Of a stretch of 64,000 bases of DNA, positions 52,613 through 62,637 are shown piece after piece. Made by a program: the position numbers and the translations under genes. This DNA is from Noviherbaspirillum suwonense. GTDB lineage: Bacteria; Pseudomonadota; Gammaproteobacteria; Burkholderiales; Burkholderiaceae_D. The stretch lies in the NCBI RefSeq assembly GCF_900182955.1, contig NZ_FXUL01000002.1:481721-545720 (forward strand), in the 5' to 3' direction. Within the stretch, counting starts at the first letter, position 1. Each line of letters starts with the position of its first letter. The notes beneath the pieces are model-generated. The model saw nothing but the letters and a program-made list of their open reading frames with translations, did no database searches and was not told the DNA's origin.

Positions 52613-53881
52613 TCAGGAAGCCGGCTCCGGCTCCGGCCCGCGCGTGTTTCCCGGCGCAGACAGCTTCACCACCCGCCCGCTTGCGGCCGACGCGTAGATC
52701 GCCTCGATGATGCGCTGGTCCTGCAGGCCTTCTTCACCCGGCGTATGCGGCTGGCGGTCCGCCTTCACGCATTGGGACATGTGATCGATCTCCAGCATGA
52801 ACTGGTCCGACGGCGAAATTGACGGCTCATGGATGACCTCGCGGCCGCCGTCCAGGATGCCGTAGCGCAAACGGTTGCCTTCATACGCATAGCCCGGGTC
52901 GATTTCGGCCCAGCCCAGCGTGCCCTGCAGCCGCAGGAACTGCGACTTGTGGCTGTTATAGCCGCTGCTGCAGGTCGCCGTGAAGCCGGATGGAAAGCGT
53001 AACGTGAACTGCACGCTTTCCTCGACCTCCCGAAAGCGCGGGTCGGACGGATTGTTGCGCACGCTGCCGAGCACTTCGATCGGCTCCTCGCGCGACAGGA
53101 AGCGCGCCGCGTTGATGCAGTAGATGCCCACGTCCGGCAGCGGCCCGCCGCCGGCCAGCGCCTTCTTCAGGCGCCACTGCCTGGGGTCGCCCATGTTCTG
53201 GGAATTGGCCGAAATGAATTCCTTCAGCTCCCCCAGTTTCTGCTCGCGAGCCATCTTCAGCAGCGCCCGGTCCAGCGGCTCGTACTGGCAGCGGTAGGCA
53301 ATCATCAGCTTCTTCTTCGCCTGGCGGCACGCATCTATCATCTGCTGGCATTCGGCAACGCTGTTGGCCATCGGCTTTTCACAAAGCACGTGCTTGCCGG
53401 CACGGGCGGCGCGGATCGTGAACTCGGCATGCATGCTGTTGGGCAGGACGATGTAGACGACCTGCACGTCGGGGTTGTCGGCAATGCGGTCGAAGTCCTG
53501 GTAGCTGTAGACAGCCTGGTCGCCCAGGCCATGCTGCCGCGCCAGCTTCAGCGCCTTGGCGCGGTCGCCGCTGACCAGCGCAGCAAGCCGGGAGTACCTG
53601 GACTTTGCCAGCGCCGGCAGCAGGCGGCCGACCGTCAGTCGGCCCAGCCCAACCACTGCGTAGCCGACACGCTCATTGGGCGGCAGGCCCGGCTCCGGCA
53701 TCTTCTCGGGCGCCTCGGTGTCGGCATGGTCAGGCGGGAATTCAACCTTGTCGGCGGATGCCTGCTGCCCCTGGGCCTGTGCCTGTGCCAGCGCGGCGGC
53801 TATGCCGCTTGCGTACTTGAGGAAACTGCGGCGTGACGGGTTGCCGTCGTCGGCGGGTTGCGCGTTGAGGGTTGGGTGCAT
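52613..53881 (-). CDS. Tat-exported Gfo/Idh/MocA-family oxidoreductase
   Basis: 422 residues. A twin-arginine signal (SRRSFLKYASGIAAALA, Arg17-Arg18) shows export in folded form with its nucleotide. The N-terminal Rossmann domain starts YAVVGLGRLTVGRLLPAL, and the GFO family motif EKP (VLCEKPMANS) follows, then the C-terminal alpha/beta domain (about 200-400). This is the glucose-fructose oxidoreductase-like branch, in which NADP is tightly bound and the enzyme works in the periplasm. Substrate unknown; it may act on a sugar of the surface glycans made nearby. It converges with recD2. Confidence 0.9.
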   Translation of the reverse strand: MHPTLNAQPADDGNPSRRSFLKYASGIAAALAQAQAQGQQASADKVEFPPDHADTEAPEKMPEPGLPPNERVGYAVVGLGRLTVGRLLPALAKSRYSRLAALVSGDRAKALKLARQHGLGDQAVYSYQDFDRIADNPDVQVVYIVLPNSMHAEFTIRAARAGKHVLCEKPMANSVAECQQMIDACRQAKKKLMIAYRCQYEPLDRALLKMAREQKLGELKEFISANSQNMGDPRQWRLKKALAGGGPLPDVGIYCINAARFLSREEPIEVLGSVRNNPSDPRFREVEESVQFTLRFPSGFTATCSSGYNSHKSQFLRLQGTLGWAEIDPGYAYEGNRLRYGILDGGREVIHEPSISPSDQFMLEIDHMSQCVKADRQPHTPGEEGLQDQRIIEAIYASAASGRVVKLSAPGNTRGPEPEPAS

Positions 53882-54622
53882 GTGTCGGGGTCCTGGAATA
53901 AGTGGCTGGCGGTCTGGCTTGGTTAATTATGTGACCTCGCGCTCGCCTTGCCAGTTCAGGCCATGACCCGTGTCCATCATTGCGCATCAACAAGGAAAGC
54001 GTGCGTCTTATGTTTGCTGCGTGAACGGTTCGTAAGAGGACTGGATGGACATGCAGCGGAAGTATTTTGCGTAGAGACATTCCATTCGTCTTTTTGGGCG
54101 CGGCGCTCGTAGGGCCAAGCTCTGTACAAGCCAGACCGGCCAGGGCTGACAAAAGCGGACTGTTCGCAGGAAGTGTTCTCTTCCCGGAGCTAAGCGACTG
54201 ATTCAATCGACTGCACAAACTATATGTCTCCACCTCGCCAGGCACCGAGCAAAGGAGAACTGCCTCTTTATTTGAAAAGCTAACGCATGAAATGGCTTCC
54301 ATGGCCAAATAGCGGCTTCACCATGTCTCAAATTCCTGGAAGACAGTTTGCAATTAGAAATTTTTTAAGACTCATTTCTCCAACCAAACTGGTTCTGTCC
54401 TCTCTGACGCCGTTCTTTACACAAAGTAAAAAATATTGCAGCTTTCGTTTGCAAATTGAATTGCTTAGGCAATAAGTCGACAAAGATTGCACTGTCATCT
54501 TCAATAGCGCTAGAATCAATCCGTGTTAGTGTCATTATTTCAATTTTGCATTGATCGCTCACACGAACAAAACGTCAGTTTCATCCAAAACATTTTGTAT
54601 TTTTAAGCGTCAGGAAAAGCTA
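53882..54622. other. AT-rich gene-free region, left border of the glycan island
   Basis: About 740 bases, increasingly AT-rich to the right, with no supported gene. It lies between the oxidoreductase gene and the divergent methyltransferase gene and must hold both promoters. No direct or inverted repeat of an insertion site is seen. Confidence 0.45.
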
Positions 54623-55342
54623 ATGGACCTGAAAGAAATCGACAACCTCGATACGAATATTGACGACCATTGGTATTACAACTCAAAGGCGCAGGCGATG
54701 ACCCGCTTCCTGCAACGGGATACGACAAACAGGATACTTGACGTCGGCGCGGGATCAGGATTTTTTTCACGTTACTTGCTTGCAAATACAGATGCTCGAG
54801 AGGCCTGGTGCGTTGATATAAGTTATAAGGCCGATTCAGATAAAAACGAGGAAGAAAAATCCATTCACTATCGCCGCGCGGTCGGTGAAATCGATGCAGA
54901 CTTGGTGTTGCTAATGGATGTTCTCGAACATGTAGATGACGATCTCGCCTTGTTGAAAGACTATGTCGCCAAGGTGCCAGTTGGAAGTCGATTTCTGATT
55001 ACTGTCCCGGCGTTCAACTTTCTTTGGAGCGAGCATGATGACTTTCTTGAACACAAACGTCGGTATTCATTAAGCCATCTCGAGGAGGTCGTGAAAAACG
55101 CAGACCTGGCGATCAGGCATAGTGCGTATTACTTCGGTATGGTTTTTCCGATTGCGGCGACTTTGCGTCTGGCACAGAAAGCGAAAACCAAAGGAGGTCC
55201 GGCCCGCTCACAACTGACCAGCCACAAACCGATTGTGAATACCCTCTTGAAATCCGTTTGCAGCTTGGAACTTCCCTTTATGAAGTTCAATCGTGTAGCA
55301 GGCTTGACAGTATTCTGCTTGGCAGAGAAGCAGAAACACTGA
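54623..55342 (+). CDS. SAM-dependent methyltransferase, class I
   Basis: 239 residues from the ATG at 54623 (MDLKEIDNLDTNIDDHWYYN), with CAGGAAAAGC before it. The motif I for SAM is ILDVGAGSGFFSRYLL, followed by acidic WCVDISYK (motif II-like), DLVLLMDVLEHVDDD (motif IV) and FLITVPAFNFLWSEHDDFLEHKRRY. This is the usual type in polysaccharide clusters, methylating a sugar or lipid-linked intermediate. The gene is lower in GC than the region to its left. It opens the glycan island and lies 2 kb before the next sure gene. Confidence 0.85.
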   Translation: MDLKEIDNLDTNIDDHWYYNSKAQAMTRFLQRDTTNRILDVGAGSGFFSRYLLANTDAREAWCVDISYKADSDKNEEEKSIHYRRAVGEIDADLVLLMDVLEHVDDDLALLKDYVAKVPVGSRFLITVPAFNFLWSEHDDFLEHKRRYSLSHLEEVVKNADLAIRHSAYYFGMVFPIAATLRLAQKAKTKGGPARSQLTSHKPIVNTLLKSVCSLELPFMKFNRVAGLTVFCLAEKQKH

Positions 55343-55808
55343 GCTTCCACGCATGAAACTGTCATTCTGGGTTGCGCCCTACTGCGTTTAGCAATCGCTT
55401 ATCTTTTCCGGCGTTCGCGTATAAAGAAAAACCTTCAATGCAGAAAGAATCAGCTTTACTGCGTAGTGACGCCACTGATTAAGCTAAAGAAATAAAGAGG
55501 CAAGCCCGACAGCCAAGACGGATTAGGCTTGCTGGGCTGAATGCCCTCTATAGCCCACGCTGATGCTGTTGAAGGCGAAAGCCGCTATTGAAGGTCAAGG
55601 CCTAAGCTTCGCCTCGTATTTTATTCGCCAAGCCGATTTATCAGTCCGGCCGCGTCTTCTGTTACTTTCTGTTCTTGAATAATCCAGACTCTCTTGATAG
55701 AAGTGGTGATTAGATGTAATCGCCGCCCTACTTATTTCGACGCTCTACTCTGACCCAGATTTACCGTGAATCCAGGTCAGAGGCTGGCGGGATTATTAAA
55801 AGTTTCCC
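55343..55808. other. Gene-free region
   Basis: About 465 bases after the methyltransferase gene without a supported gene on either strand. Nothing recognisable is found; a short hairpin near 55502-55530 (GCAAGCC...GGCTTGC) is not followed by a T-run. Confidence 0.4.
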
Positions 55809-56051
55809 TTATGCCGAGGCATGGGCATTGTGATTCGTCTGCCGGACAAAATTCCAAGCAACTGACCCGGCATTGGCAGGACTATTGCGTTCCCACCAGG
55901 TTCCGCAGTCATGGCAAACGTATTCCTCAACGGCTACAACCCGTTTTATGATGAAACCCGTCCGACGCTGTCCGACGAACTGAAGCATGCCATGGCCGGA
56001 AATACCGATTTTTCCAGCCCTGATGTTGTTGCAAGCTGCACACGAATTCAT
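55809..56051 (-). CDS. Small zinc-ribbon-like protein, 80 aa
   Basis: 80 residues from the ATG at 56051, with a good AAGGAG nine bases upstream. Two CxxC pairs (NSCAACNN near the N terminus and EYVCHDCGTWWERN) suggest a zinc ribbon; between them is SGHGMLQFVGQRRTGF. The family is not recognised. It is one of few clear genes in a low-gene stretch, and its direction is opposite to the neighbours. It could be a regulator or a chaperone-like adaptor. Confidence 0.6.
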   Translation of the reverse strand: MNSCAACNNIRAGKIGISGHGMLQFVGQRRTGFIIKRVVAVEEYVCHDCGTWWERNSPANAGSVAWNFVRQTNHNAHASA

Positions 56052-57362
56052 AATTATTATCTCCTTAAGTTCCCCCCGGAAATATTAACATGCATTTCGT
56101 TTGCGCAACATAATCTTTGGCGAAATTTATATCCAGATAGGGTGTCACGGCAACGAGCGACTTGGCGGCGGATAGGGGAATCTAATTGCGGAGATGTGCA
56201 AGGCATTTGAACCTTGCAAACCTCTCGCCCAAGTTGTGACTCCCACTAGTGGCTATTCGGCTTCTTACGTACCTCGCCCCATACGACTTTACCGGCGAAT
56301 ACCCGCGCTGCACTATTTGTTTGGCGAACTGGGCGATGACGTCCAGTGGATGCCGCCCGAGACGGAGTCGGTAAATCCGCTACTGAGGGCATAGCAGATT
56401 ACAAGCGCGGCTATAAGGAAACCGGACTTTCCTGCTGTAAGATGTTCAGCCCATCAAACACAATTCTTCGCCGAGACATTCTTCTAGCCAGCAGTCTACG
56501 ATCCGGCCGACATAGAGCAGCCCGTCTGCCTGCTGAATGTGCGCCCGTGGCTTGAAGCTTAGAGGTTGCAGGATGGCAGTATCTCTAACCCGCGTCGCAG
56601 CTTGAAGCGCCTAGGCGCCATGGGTAAAGTCGGCAATGTTCGCGCGACCACTCGCAGTCTTCAGCGTGAGAGCAATCATAGAAGACTCTGAAAATGGAGG
56701 ATTCAGCATTCTTCACCAATTTCAAATGTCTGTGTCTCAATAAATTCGCATTCGATCTGCACCACGTAGCCGCTTGAATAACAGCGTGAATCACAGCTAA
56801 TGATTGGTGAGTTTAGTGATTGCACCCCACCAAGAGCATTGAGATTGGAGGCGACTGAAATGCAGCACGGGGCGAAACAGATTATGCGCATAGCTACCCG
56901 ATAAGCCGCCATGCCGGACAGACTGTCGGCATCCGTCTCGTATGAGCCAAATCCTGCAGGTAACCCGGCAAGACCCGAACCCAATAAGCTCTTTAGCCCC
57001 CTTCGGTGTTGGACACCAACGATTACTTAATAAAACGTACCAACAAAAGTACCAACAAAAAATAAAGCGACTCAGTTGTCGAATTCCGCGAAGCAATACT
57101 ATGCAAGCGTTGCAACATGTATTTACAAAGCTCAGGCATCGTGTCCGGCGGATGCCCTAGGCCGCAGACGATGATGCGCAGTCGGGCCAAACATGATTGC
57201 CAGCGTACCTGCTTACCAATGAGTAAATTGCACTCACAACTTCGAGCATAGCTTAGCTCTGCGACATACCCGCCAAAAGATTTACGAATTTAAAACATTA
57301 TTGCACCCAGTAAAGTTTCTATCAGGTATCATTGCGCCTATATTTGTTTAGGGGTCCCGCTA
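56052..57362. other. Degenerate, gene-poor region
   Basis: About 1300 bases with only short frames on both strands, none with both a good start and family likeness. A stretch at 56390-56560 reads like a broken coding sequence (several frames needed to join), and another at 56703-56984 on the minus strand has Cys-rich text but no known match. I think it is decayed DNA rather than working genes. Confidence 0.4.
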
Positions 57363-58325
57363 ATGAAACCTGATGTCGCAATGACCCTAGTCATACCTTC
57401 CTACAATCGCGCACAACTAATCCTCGAGACAATCAACAGCGCGTTGAATCAAACCTTAACGTTCTCCGAAATAATCGTCGTAGACGACGCCTCAACTGAC
57501 AGTACGTTGTCAGAGCTCGCGCAGTTTGGAAGTCGGATTAAAGTAATCGCATCGGAAAAAATCGGCGTTCAAGCCGCGCGGAATAAAGGTGTAGCTGCGG
57601 CTTCGACCCCCTATGTCGCCTTGTGTGATTCGGACGATCTGCTGGAATCCAATTTTGTAGAAATCATAAGCGGTTGGCTGGCCGAACATCAGGAGTGTGA
57701 CAGCATTTATAGCAATTTTGTGACATTTGACGAAACATTTACAAGCCAAGACAAATTTTCAGGCGCTCCTCTGTCGTTTTTCAAAGGGGCCTCGCGAACC
57801 GATGAATTTTGCAGCGACATTCCTGACCTTTACGTAAAGACAGTTCAATATCAGCCGCTGTTTTCTTCGGGCGTCACTATTAGAAAAAGTTTTTACCAGT
57901 CTATTGGCGGATACGACCCGAAGATGAACGGCATCGGCTCCGAGGACTGGGAATACACACTACGCGCGATAGAAACTGGAAAAGTATCTGTGTGCATGAC
58001 ACCTCTAGTTCGCATTCGCAGGCATTCTGGAAATGATTCAGGGAACAAGATAAGACAATTAGTCGGTGAAGTCGCGGTATTAAAACATGCACTTAGCTTT
58101 CATAAATTCGCTGAGAAGTACCGTACAGAGATTATTTTAGAAATAAATATTCGGATGGTCCAAGCTTTCGAACTAGCGTTTAGCACCAAACAATATGAAT
58201 ATGCAAATGCAATCTTAAATGGCATCTCTGAATATCCTCTGGGCATAAAGTTTAAGACCAAAGTGGTTTTTATCAAGTTAATCAATATTATCCACGCAAA
58301 AACTCCATCCCGTGAACTGCCTTAG
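57363..58325 (+). CDS. Glycosyltransferase family 2
   Basis: 320 residues. GT-A fold: LVIPSYNRAQLILETINSALNQ, IIVVDDASTDST, AARNKGVAAASTPYVALCDSDDLL (the DxD-like Asp pair), and GGYDPKMNGIGSEDWEYTLRAIE near the base-like end. It should add a sugar from a nucleotide donor to a lipid-linked surface glycan in the cytoplasm. TAGGGG lies about 12 bases before the ATG. It is AT-rich compared with the left half of the window. It is followed by an OafA-type acyltransferase gene. Confidence 0.9.
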   Translation: MKPDVAMTLVIPSYNRAQLILETINSALNQTLTFSEIIVVDDASTDSTLSELAQFGSRIKVIASEKIGVQAARNKGVAAASTPYVALCDSDDLLESNFVEIISGWLAEHQECDSIYSNFVTFDETFTSQDKFSGAPLSFFKGASRTDEFCSDIPDLYVKTVQYQPLFSSGVTIRKSFYQSIGGYDPKMNGIGSEDWEYTLRAIETGKVSVCMTPLVRIRRHSGNDSGNKIRQLVGEVAVLKHALSFHKFAEKYRTEIILEINIRMVQAFELAFSTKQYEYANAILNGISEYPLGIKFKTKVVFIKLINIIHAKTPSRELP

Positions 58326-58411
58326 TCAATCAACTGCACGAAATAAATTTTTGAGAAAAAAATCAGCCTCGAATTTATGATCCAAATCCTAGTATTTCAA
58401 TAACTGTAGTT

Positions 58412-59473
58412 ATGCCGATTAAATTCTCACTTTACCTTGATTTCGTTAGATTCTCGGCAGCGTTAATTGTCTTCATTGGGCATGCAGCGGGCATAAATTG
58501 GACAGGTGGCTTTCTTTGGCAGGTGGGCGCATATGCGGACACATGCGTAGTGGTTTTTTTCGTTTTATCCGGGTTTGTAATTGCCTATGTCACTGATACG
58601 AAAGAAGCCACCTGGCAGGATTACTGCGCCAGTCGAGTCTCACGAATTTGGTCAGTTGCTATTCCAGCGTTAATCATAACCTTCATGATCGACTCGGTGG
58701 GTGTACGAGTAGCACCCGAATTGTATTTAGACCAACCATGGTATGGCGGAGACCGCCCCGTTCTCCGCTACGTTGCATCTTTTTTTATGCTGCACGAAGT
58801 ATGGCACCTTAAATTAGTGCCTGGTATAAATGCACCTTTCTGGTCACTTAGCTTTGAAGCGTTTTACTATCTCGCATTTGCGTTTATTTTTTATTCAAAA
58901 TCGTGGTCCCGTTGGCTTGTAGTGTCTTTCTTATTCATAATCGCCGGACCATTAATTGCTGTCCTTTTCCCTCTTTGGCTACTAGGCTATTTAGCCTACC
59001 TAAAATCAAAGCGCATCACCTTATCTGCCGTGGCAAGCTCTGTTTATTTCGTTTTAGGACTCGTTCTCCTTGCGGTCTCTCCGCTAATAAGAGCCATTGA
59101 CACCTCAGGGTTCCAGATCTTGGGAGAGCCTATTTTGGGAAGATATGTTGATGCATTTGCATTTTATCTTAATTTAATCGGCGCTTATGGTTTATCAAGA
59201 TTTGGCGTCCCAATCAAACAGCCCATTTGCTCAGCAATTCAGAAAATCGCGTCCACCACGTTTGCGTTGTATCTTTTTCACAGACCTCTCATCCAATTTT
59301 TCAGTTATATCGGACCTCAAAACCCGGCAGACATATATCGTCGTTTTTTAGTGATAGTTGGCACTCTAACAATCGTTTTCATTCTTTCGCCATTTTGTGA
59401 GCGTCTGCGGACAGATTTCCGCAAGCGAATATTAAAAACACTGCAATCCCGACCACAATGGCAGAAGAGGTAG
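58412..59473 (+). CDS. OafA-type membrane acyltransferase
   Basis: 353 residues with about ten hydrophobic segments, the acyltransferase-3 plan. The first helix begins LYLDFVRFSAALIVFIGHAAG (the conserved R/K and His of the family), then VVFFVLSGFVIAYV, and FWSLSFEAFYYLAF. These proteins acetylate or succinylate surface sugars using cytoplasmic acyl-CoA through the membrane. It follows a GT2 gene and precedes another. The GC content is low, as in its neighbours. Confidence 0.88.
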   Translation: MPIKFSLYLDFVRFSAALIVFIGHAAGINWTGGFLWQVGAYADTCVVVFFVLSGFVIAYVTDTKEATWQDYCASRVSRIWSVAIPALIITFMIDSVGVRVAPELYLDQPWYGGDRPVLRYVASFFMLHEVWHLKLVPGINAPFWSLSFEAFYYLAFAFIFYSKSWSRWLVVSFLFIIAGPLIAVLFPLWLLGYLAYLKSKRITLSAVASSVYFVLGLVLLAVSPLIRAIDTSGFQILGEPILGRYVDAFAFYLNLIGAYGLSRFGVPIKQPICSAIQKIASTTFALYLFHRPLIQFFSYIGPQNPADIYRRFLVIVGTLTIVFILSPFCERLRTDFRKRILKTLQSRPQWQKR

Positions 59474-59570
59474 TTGTGCCATTCTCGACGTTAACTATAA
59501 ATTTTGCTCGGCGTGCATCTCTGGCAGCCAGTAATTTATTCAATAAATAAAATGCCTCAGGAGGGAGTAC

Positions 59571-60593
59571 ATGATGGATCAACTGAAATCTTTGAACAAG
59601 TCTAAACCGTCGCGTAGTAGCGATACTGTATTTATCGTCCTCAGCTATAACGGTTGCGAGGACACCGCTGCTTGTCTTGATAGTCTTTATGCCTGTAGGG
59701 AGGGTAATACCGACGTGATTGTTATTGATAACAATTCTACGCCGCCCGTCGACTCTATATTAAGAACCCGATTCAATGATATAGAACTGATTACCCTTTC
59801 TTCAAATTTAGGGTGGGCCGGTGGAAATAATGTAGGGATAAAACTTGCACTTGAGAGAGGTTATAAGTGGATCTGTTTGTTAAACAACGATACTGTTTTT
59901 CCGGAGGGTCAAGTTCAATCCTGGGTTAATATTCTGAACACTTTGCCTCCTGCTTTGGTACATCCATCGATTTATTACTGGGATGACCCCGAAATAGCAC
60001 AGCTTAGGGAAGGTTTTGATAGTACTGGACGAAAGCTCGACGACGTAGAGGAATGGAATAAGTATATGCTAATGAAGTACGCATATGGAGCGTGTTTAGC
60101 GGTGCATCGGGAAATCTTCGAAAAAGTAGGTCTGTTCGACGAACGACTATTTTTACAACTGGAGGAAACCGATTTTTACAGACGCGCATGTAGGAAGGGA
60201 TATGTCTCTGTTTGCGCGCCATTCGTAAAGATGTTTCATAAAGAGTCAAAAGCGTTCGGCGGCAAAACGACGCCGGGAAAAACTTACTACACTTTGCGAA
60301 ATAGTTTATTGCTTATCGAAAAAAATAAAGGATCGATAAAAGAAAAGCTGGCACTGCTTAAGGGCTTTTACTGGGCTATAAGCAATACCGTGTTGAAAGA
60401 TGAAAATAGCAGCAAAGTTAAAGGCATAGGGGATTTAGTAAAGTGGATATGTTCCGATTCCCCATATGCTATTGCCAGTCGTTATGGAATCTTTCATTAC
60501 TTTACTCGAGGATTTGGGCGAATGCCAATCGATTTATCTAATCGAATAAGCCGAGTTGCAAGTCAGCTTGGTGCGCCAGTTTTAGAACCATAA
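59571..60593 (+). CDS. Glycosyltransferase family 2 (rhamnosyltransferase-like)
   Basis: 340 residues starting at tandem ATGs (59571/59574), with CAGGAGGGAG upstream. GT-A fold of the WbbL/RfbF branch: FIVLSYNGCEDTAACLDSL, VIVIDNNSTPP, SNLGWAGGNNVGIKLALERGYKW, ICLLNNDTVFPEG, and GLFDERLFLQLEETDFYRRACRKGY. Enzymes with the GGNN motif often transfer rhamnose or related sugars. It belongs to the same surface-glycan cluster as the flanking genes. Confidence 0.9.
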   Translation: MMDQLKSLNKSKPSRSSDTVFIVLSYNGCEDTAACLDSLYACREGNTDVIVIDNNSTPPVDSILRTRFNDIELITLSSNLGWAGGNNVGIKLALERGYKWICLLNNDTVFPEGQVQSWVNILNTLPPALVHPSIYYWDDPEIAQLREGFDSTGRKLDDVEEWNKYMLMKYAYGACLAVHREIFEKVGLFDERLFLQLEETDFYRRACRKGYVSVCAPFVKMFHKESKAFGGKTTPGKTYYTLRNSLLLIEKNKGSIKEKLALLKGFYWAISNTVLKDENSSKVKGIGDLVKWICSDSPYAIASRYGIFHYFTRGFGRMPIDLSNRISRVASQLGAPVLEP

Positions 60594-60791
60594 TTTTTTT
60601 AACAGATTTTTCGCTAAGAACTGAATGGATTACTCTTGTTGAAAAGCACTTAACAGTGAGTAACTCCATAATTTTTTGCGAAGAATTATTATTGTCGCCA
60701 GCCGGATTCGTCTAATATTTTATTAAAATTGGCATCAACGGTTGTTGCTGCAAATCGCACCATAACTATATAAAATCGATAAAAGAGAGCT

Positions 60792-61790
60792 TTGCATATA
60801 AACTTGTCATGGGTGAATCGGAATGAAAACAAAAAAATTAATTTTTTTTCCAAACTAAAAAATAAATTTTTTCCGAAGCTTAATGCAGGCGAAATCATTA
60901 ATATCAAAGCAATTGACGTTAGCCTTGGCTGTATTCCTAGGCTAATTCATCAAACTTTTTATACAAAGAATTTGCCTAATGAGTTGCAGGAAAACATCGA
61001 TAAGATCAAAAAACTTAATCCTAACTGGATTTATAAACTTTATGATGATGATGAAGTTTTAGACTTTATAAAAGTTCACTATGAACCTCACGTTCTTAAA
61101 AGTTTCGAACAAATAGATCATAAATATGGTGCGGCCCGTGCAGATCTCTTTCGTTATCTTTTAATTTACAAATTGGGGGGGATATACCTCGATATCAAAG
61201 CATCGATGAATATCCCGTTGGATTTAGTTTTAAAATCAGACGACAGTTTTATCTTAGCACAGTGGGGTGATAGCGGGCAATTTAAGCAATGGGGAGCACA
61301 TTATGATTTGGCCCATGTCCCAGGAGGAGAGTTTCAACAATGGCACATCGCAGCGACGCCAGGACATCCGTTTTTAAAAGCAGTCATCCAAAGCGTTTTG
61401 GTAAATATCGATAAGTATAACCCTAGTTTACATGGCACTGGCCAGACAGGAGTAATCAAGGTTACAGGGCCGGTTGCCTACACCGCAGCTATCGCTCCTT
61501 TACTTAAATTGCATTCTCACCGACTTTTAAAACATCATAATGAAATAGGTTTTTTATATAGCATATATAACAATGAGTCCGATGTTAACGTTAATGAAGT
61601 TCACAAGACTTCGTTTAGGTCACATTATTCATCGCTGACGAGTTCAGTCGTAAAGCTTAGTAGAGGAAAACGTGTATTTGCACTCTTTACATTTATCCTC
61701 AATAGCATTCATGAGCTTTATCTGAAAAATATGTTTATACATTTAGTTAAAAAAATAAGTCAAATACGACTTCCCTTTGAACGTGAGTAA
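60792..61790 (+). CDS. Glycosyltransferase family 32 / OCH1-like sugar transferase
   Basis: 332 residues from a TTG at 60792 preceded by AAAGAGAG. The Gly_transf_sug signature is clear: GCIPRLIHQTFYTKNLP, then NPNWIYKLYDDDEVLDFI, RADLFRYLLIYKLGGIYLDIKASM. The usual DxD is here DIK, a variant also seen in some bacterial members. The C-terminal half is unlike known domains. Base composition is the lowest of the island. It is the last intact gene before decayed DNA. Confidence 0.82.
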   Translation: MHINLSWVNRNENKKINFFSKLKNKFFPKLNAGEIINIKAIDVSLGCIPRLIHQTFYTKNLPNELQENIDKIKKLNPNWIYKLYDDDEVLDFIKVHYEPHVLKSFEQIDHKYGAARADLFRYLLIYKLGGIYLDIKASMNIPLDLVLKSDDSFILAQWGDSGQFKQWGAHYDLAHVPGGEFQQWHIAATPGHPFLKAVIQSVLVNIDKYNPSLHGTGQTGVIKVTGPVAYTAAIAPLLKLHSHRLLKHHNEIGFLYSIYNNESDVNVNEVHKTSFRSHYSSLTSSVVKLSRGKRVFALFTFILNSIHELYLKNMFIHLVKKISQIRLPFERE

Positions 61791-61892
61791 AATACAATTT
61801 TCCTTTAAAAGGATGGACAGTGTATTTATCGTGAGCCGCGTTATCTTCACGCCCTGGCAGGCAAACTAAAAGCGGCTCCGATTTCTTTTGGG

Positions 61893-62159
61893 ATGACGCC
61901 GTTCATATTCGTCTCCATATTGCAGAGCAGAGACGTTCTGTCTTATTTTGTGGCCGTCGAATCGTTCGTCCGATATATCAATCCTTGCCGTATTATTATC
62001 ATATTCGACCCAACCATTACTGAGGCGAATTGTGCTGTATTCAGCCAGCATATTCCACAAAAAGATCTCCACGATGAAATGATCGACGGCGACAAAGACC
62101 CAGATTCACCCCTCATCCACGGTCTCAATCCGGATGCCGTCCGTACCCCACTACTTTAG
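61893..62159 (+). pseudogene. Remnant of a surface-glycan gene
   Basis: A short frame (about 88 codons) reading FIFVSILQSRDVLSYFVAVESFVRYINPCRIIIIFDPTITEA, which resembles the N-terminal part of polysaccharide-cluster proteins of unknown fold. It breaks off, so it is a remnant. It has no ribosome binding site. It lies just after the GT32 gene and before a transposase fragment. Confidence 0.35.
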
Positions 62160-62252
62160 GTGCGGAGTTTATGCGGCGCTCCGAATTTAGTTGGGAAATT
62201 TATCGGTAAACCTATTCGTCTATGCGGATAACTATTCCTACATTCGATTTAC

Positions 62253-62459
62253 TCATAAGTCAGAAATGTAGGTGACTCTTGGATACTTGAAGAACGTACG
62301 TACTAAGGCCGGATTCTGCTTGATTGCTTCGAGTTGCTTGTCGACGCGCTGCTGCATACTCTCGCCAGCTTTGAGCGGGTTGCGCGCTACACCAGTTCCT
62401 TTTCCATGACTCCACACCAATTCATCGGGATTAAAGTTATGGGCATATCGCGGTCTCAA
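62253..62459 (-). mobile_element. IS630-family transposase C-terminal fragment
   Basis: A 68-residue minus-strand frame with the DDE_3 pattern: RYAHNFNPDELVWSHGKGTGVA, a variant of the usual ELNPVEYVW tail of the catalytic Glu region, followed by RVDKQLEAIKQNPALVRTFFKYPRVTYISDL, the family end. Only the tail is left; a TAA lies upstream in frame. So the element is dead. It marks past insertion in the island. Confidence 0.75.
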
Positions 62460-62637
62460 ACTTTACGACGAATTACTGAATGAACTTTACCACGCAGACC
62501 AAAATGTCCTTCGGGCACTTATATTCGCTGAGCGTTTAGGAGCAAGGGCGGGACAATACAGGCGTGGTCGACGTTCTATTGACGTATGCGTTGAAGCTTA
62601 CGCAAGCGTCAACATATATTCTCCCCGGCAACGGAAA

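Noticed and set aside
53742..54308. 188-codon minus-strand frame running into the oxidoreductase start
   Set aside because: It overlaps the Tat signal region in another frame and has no likeness to a known protein.
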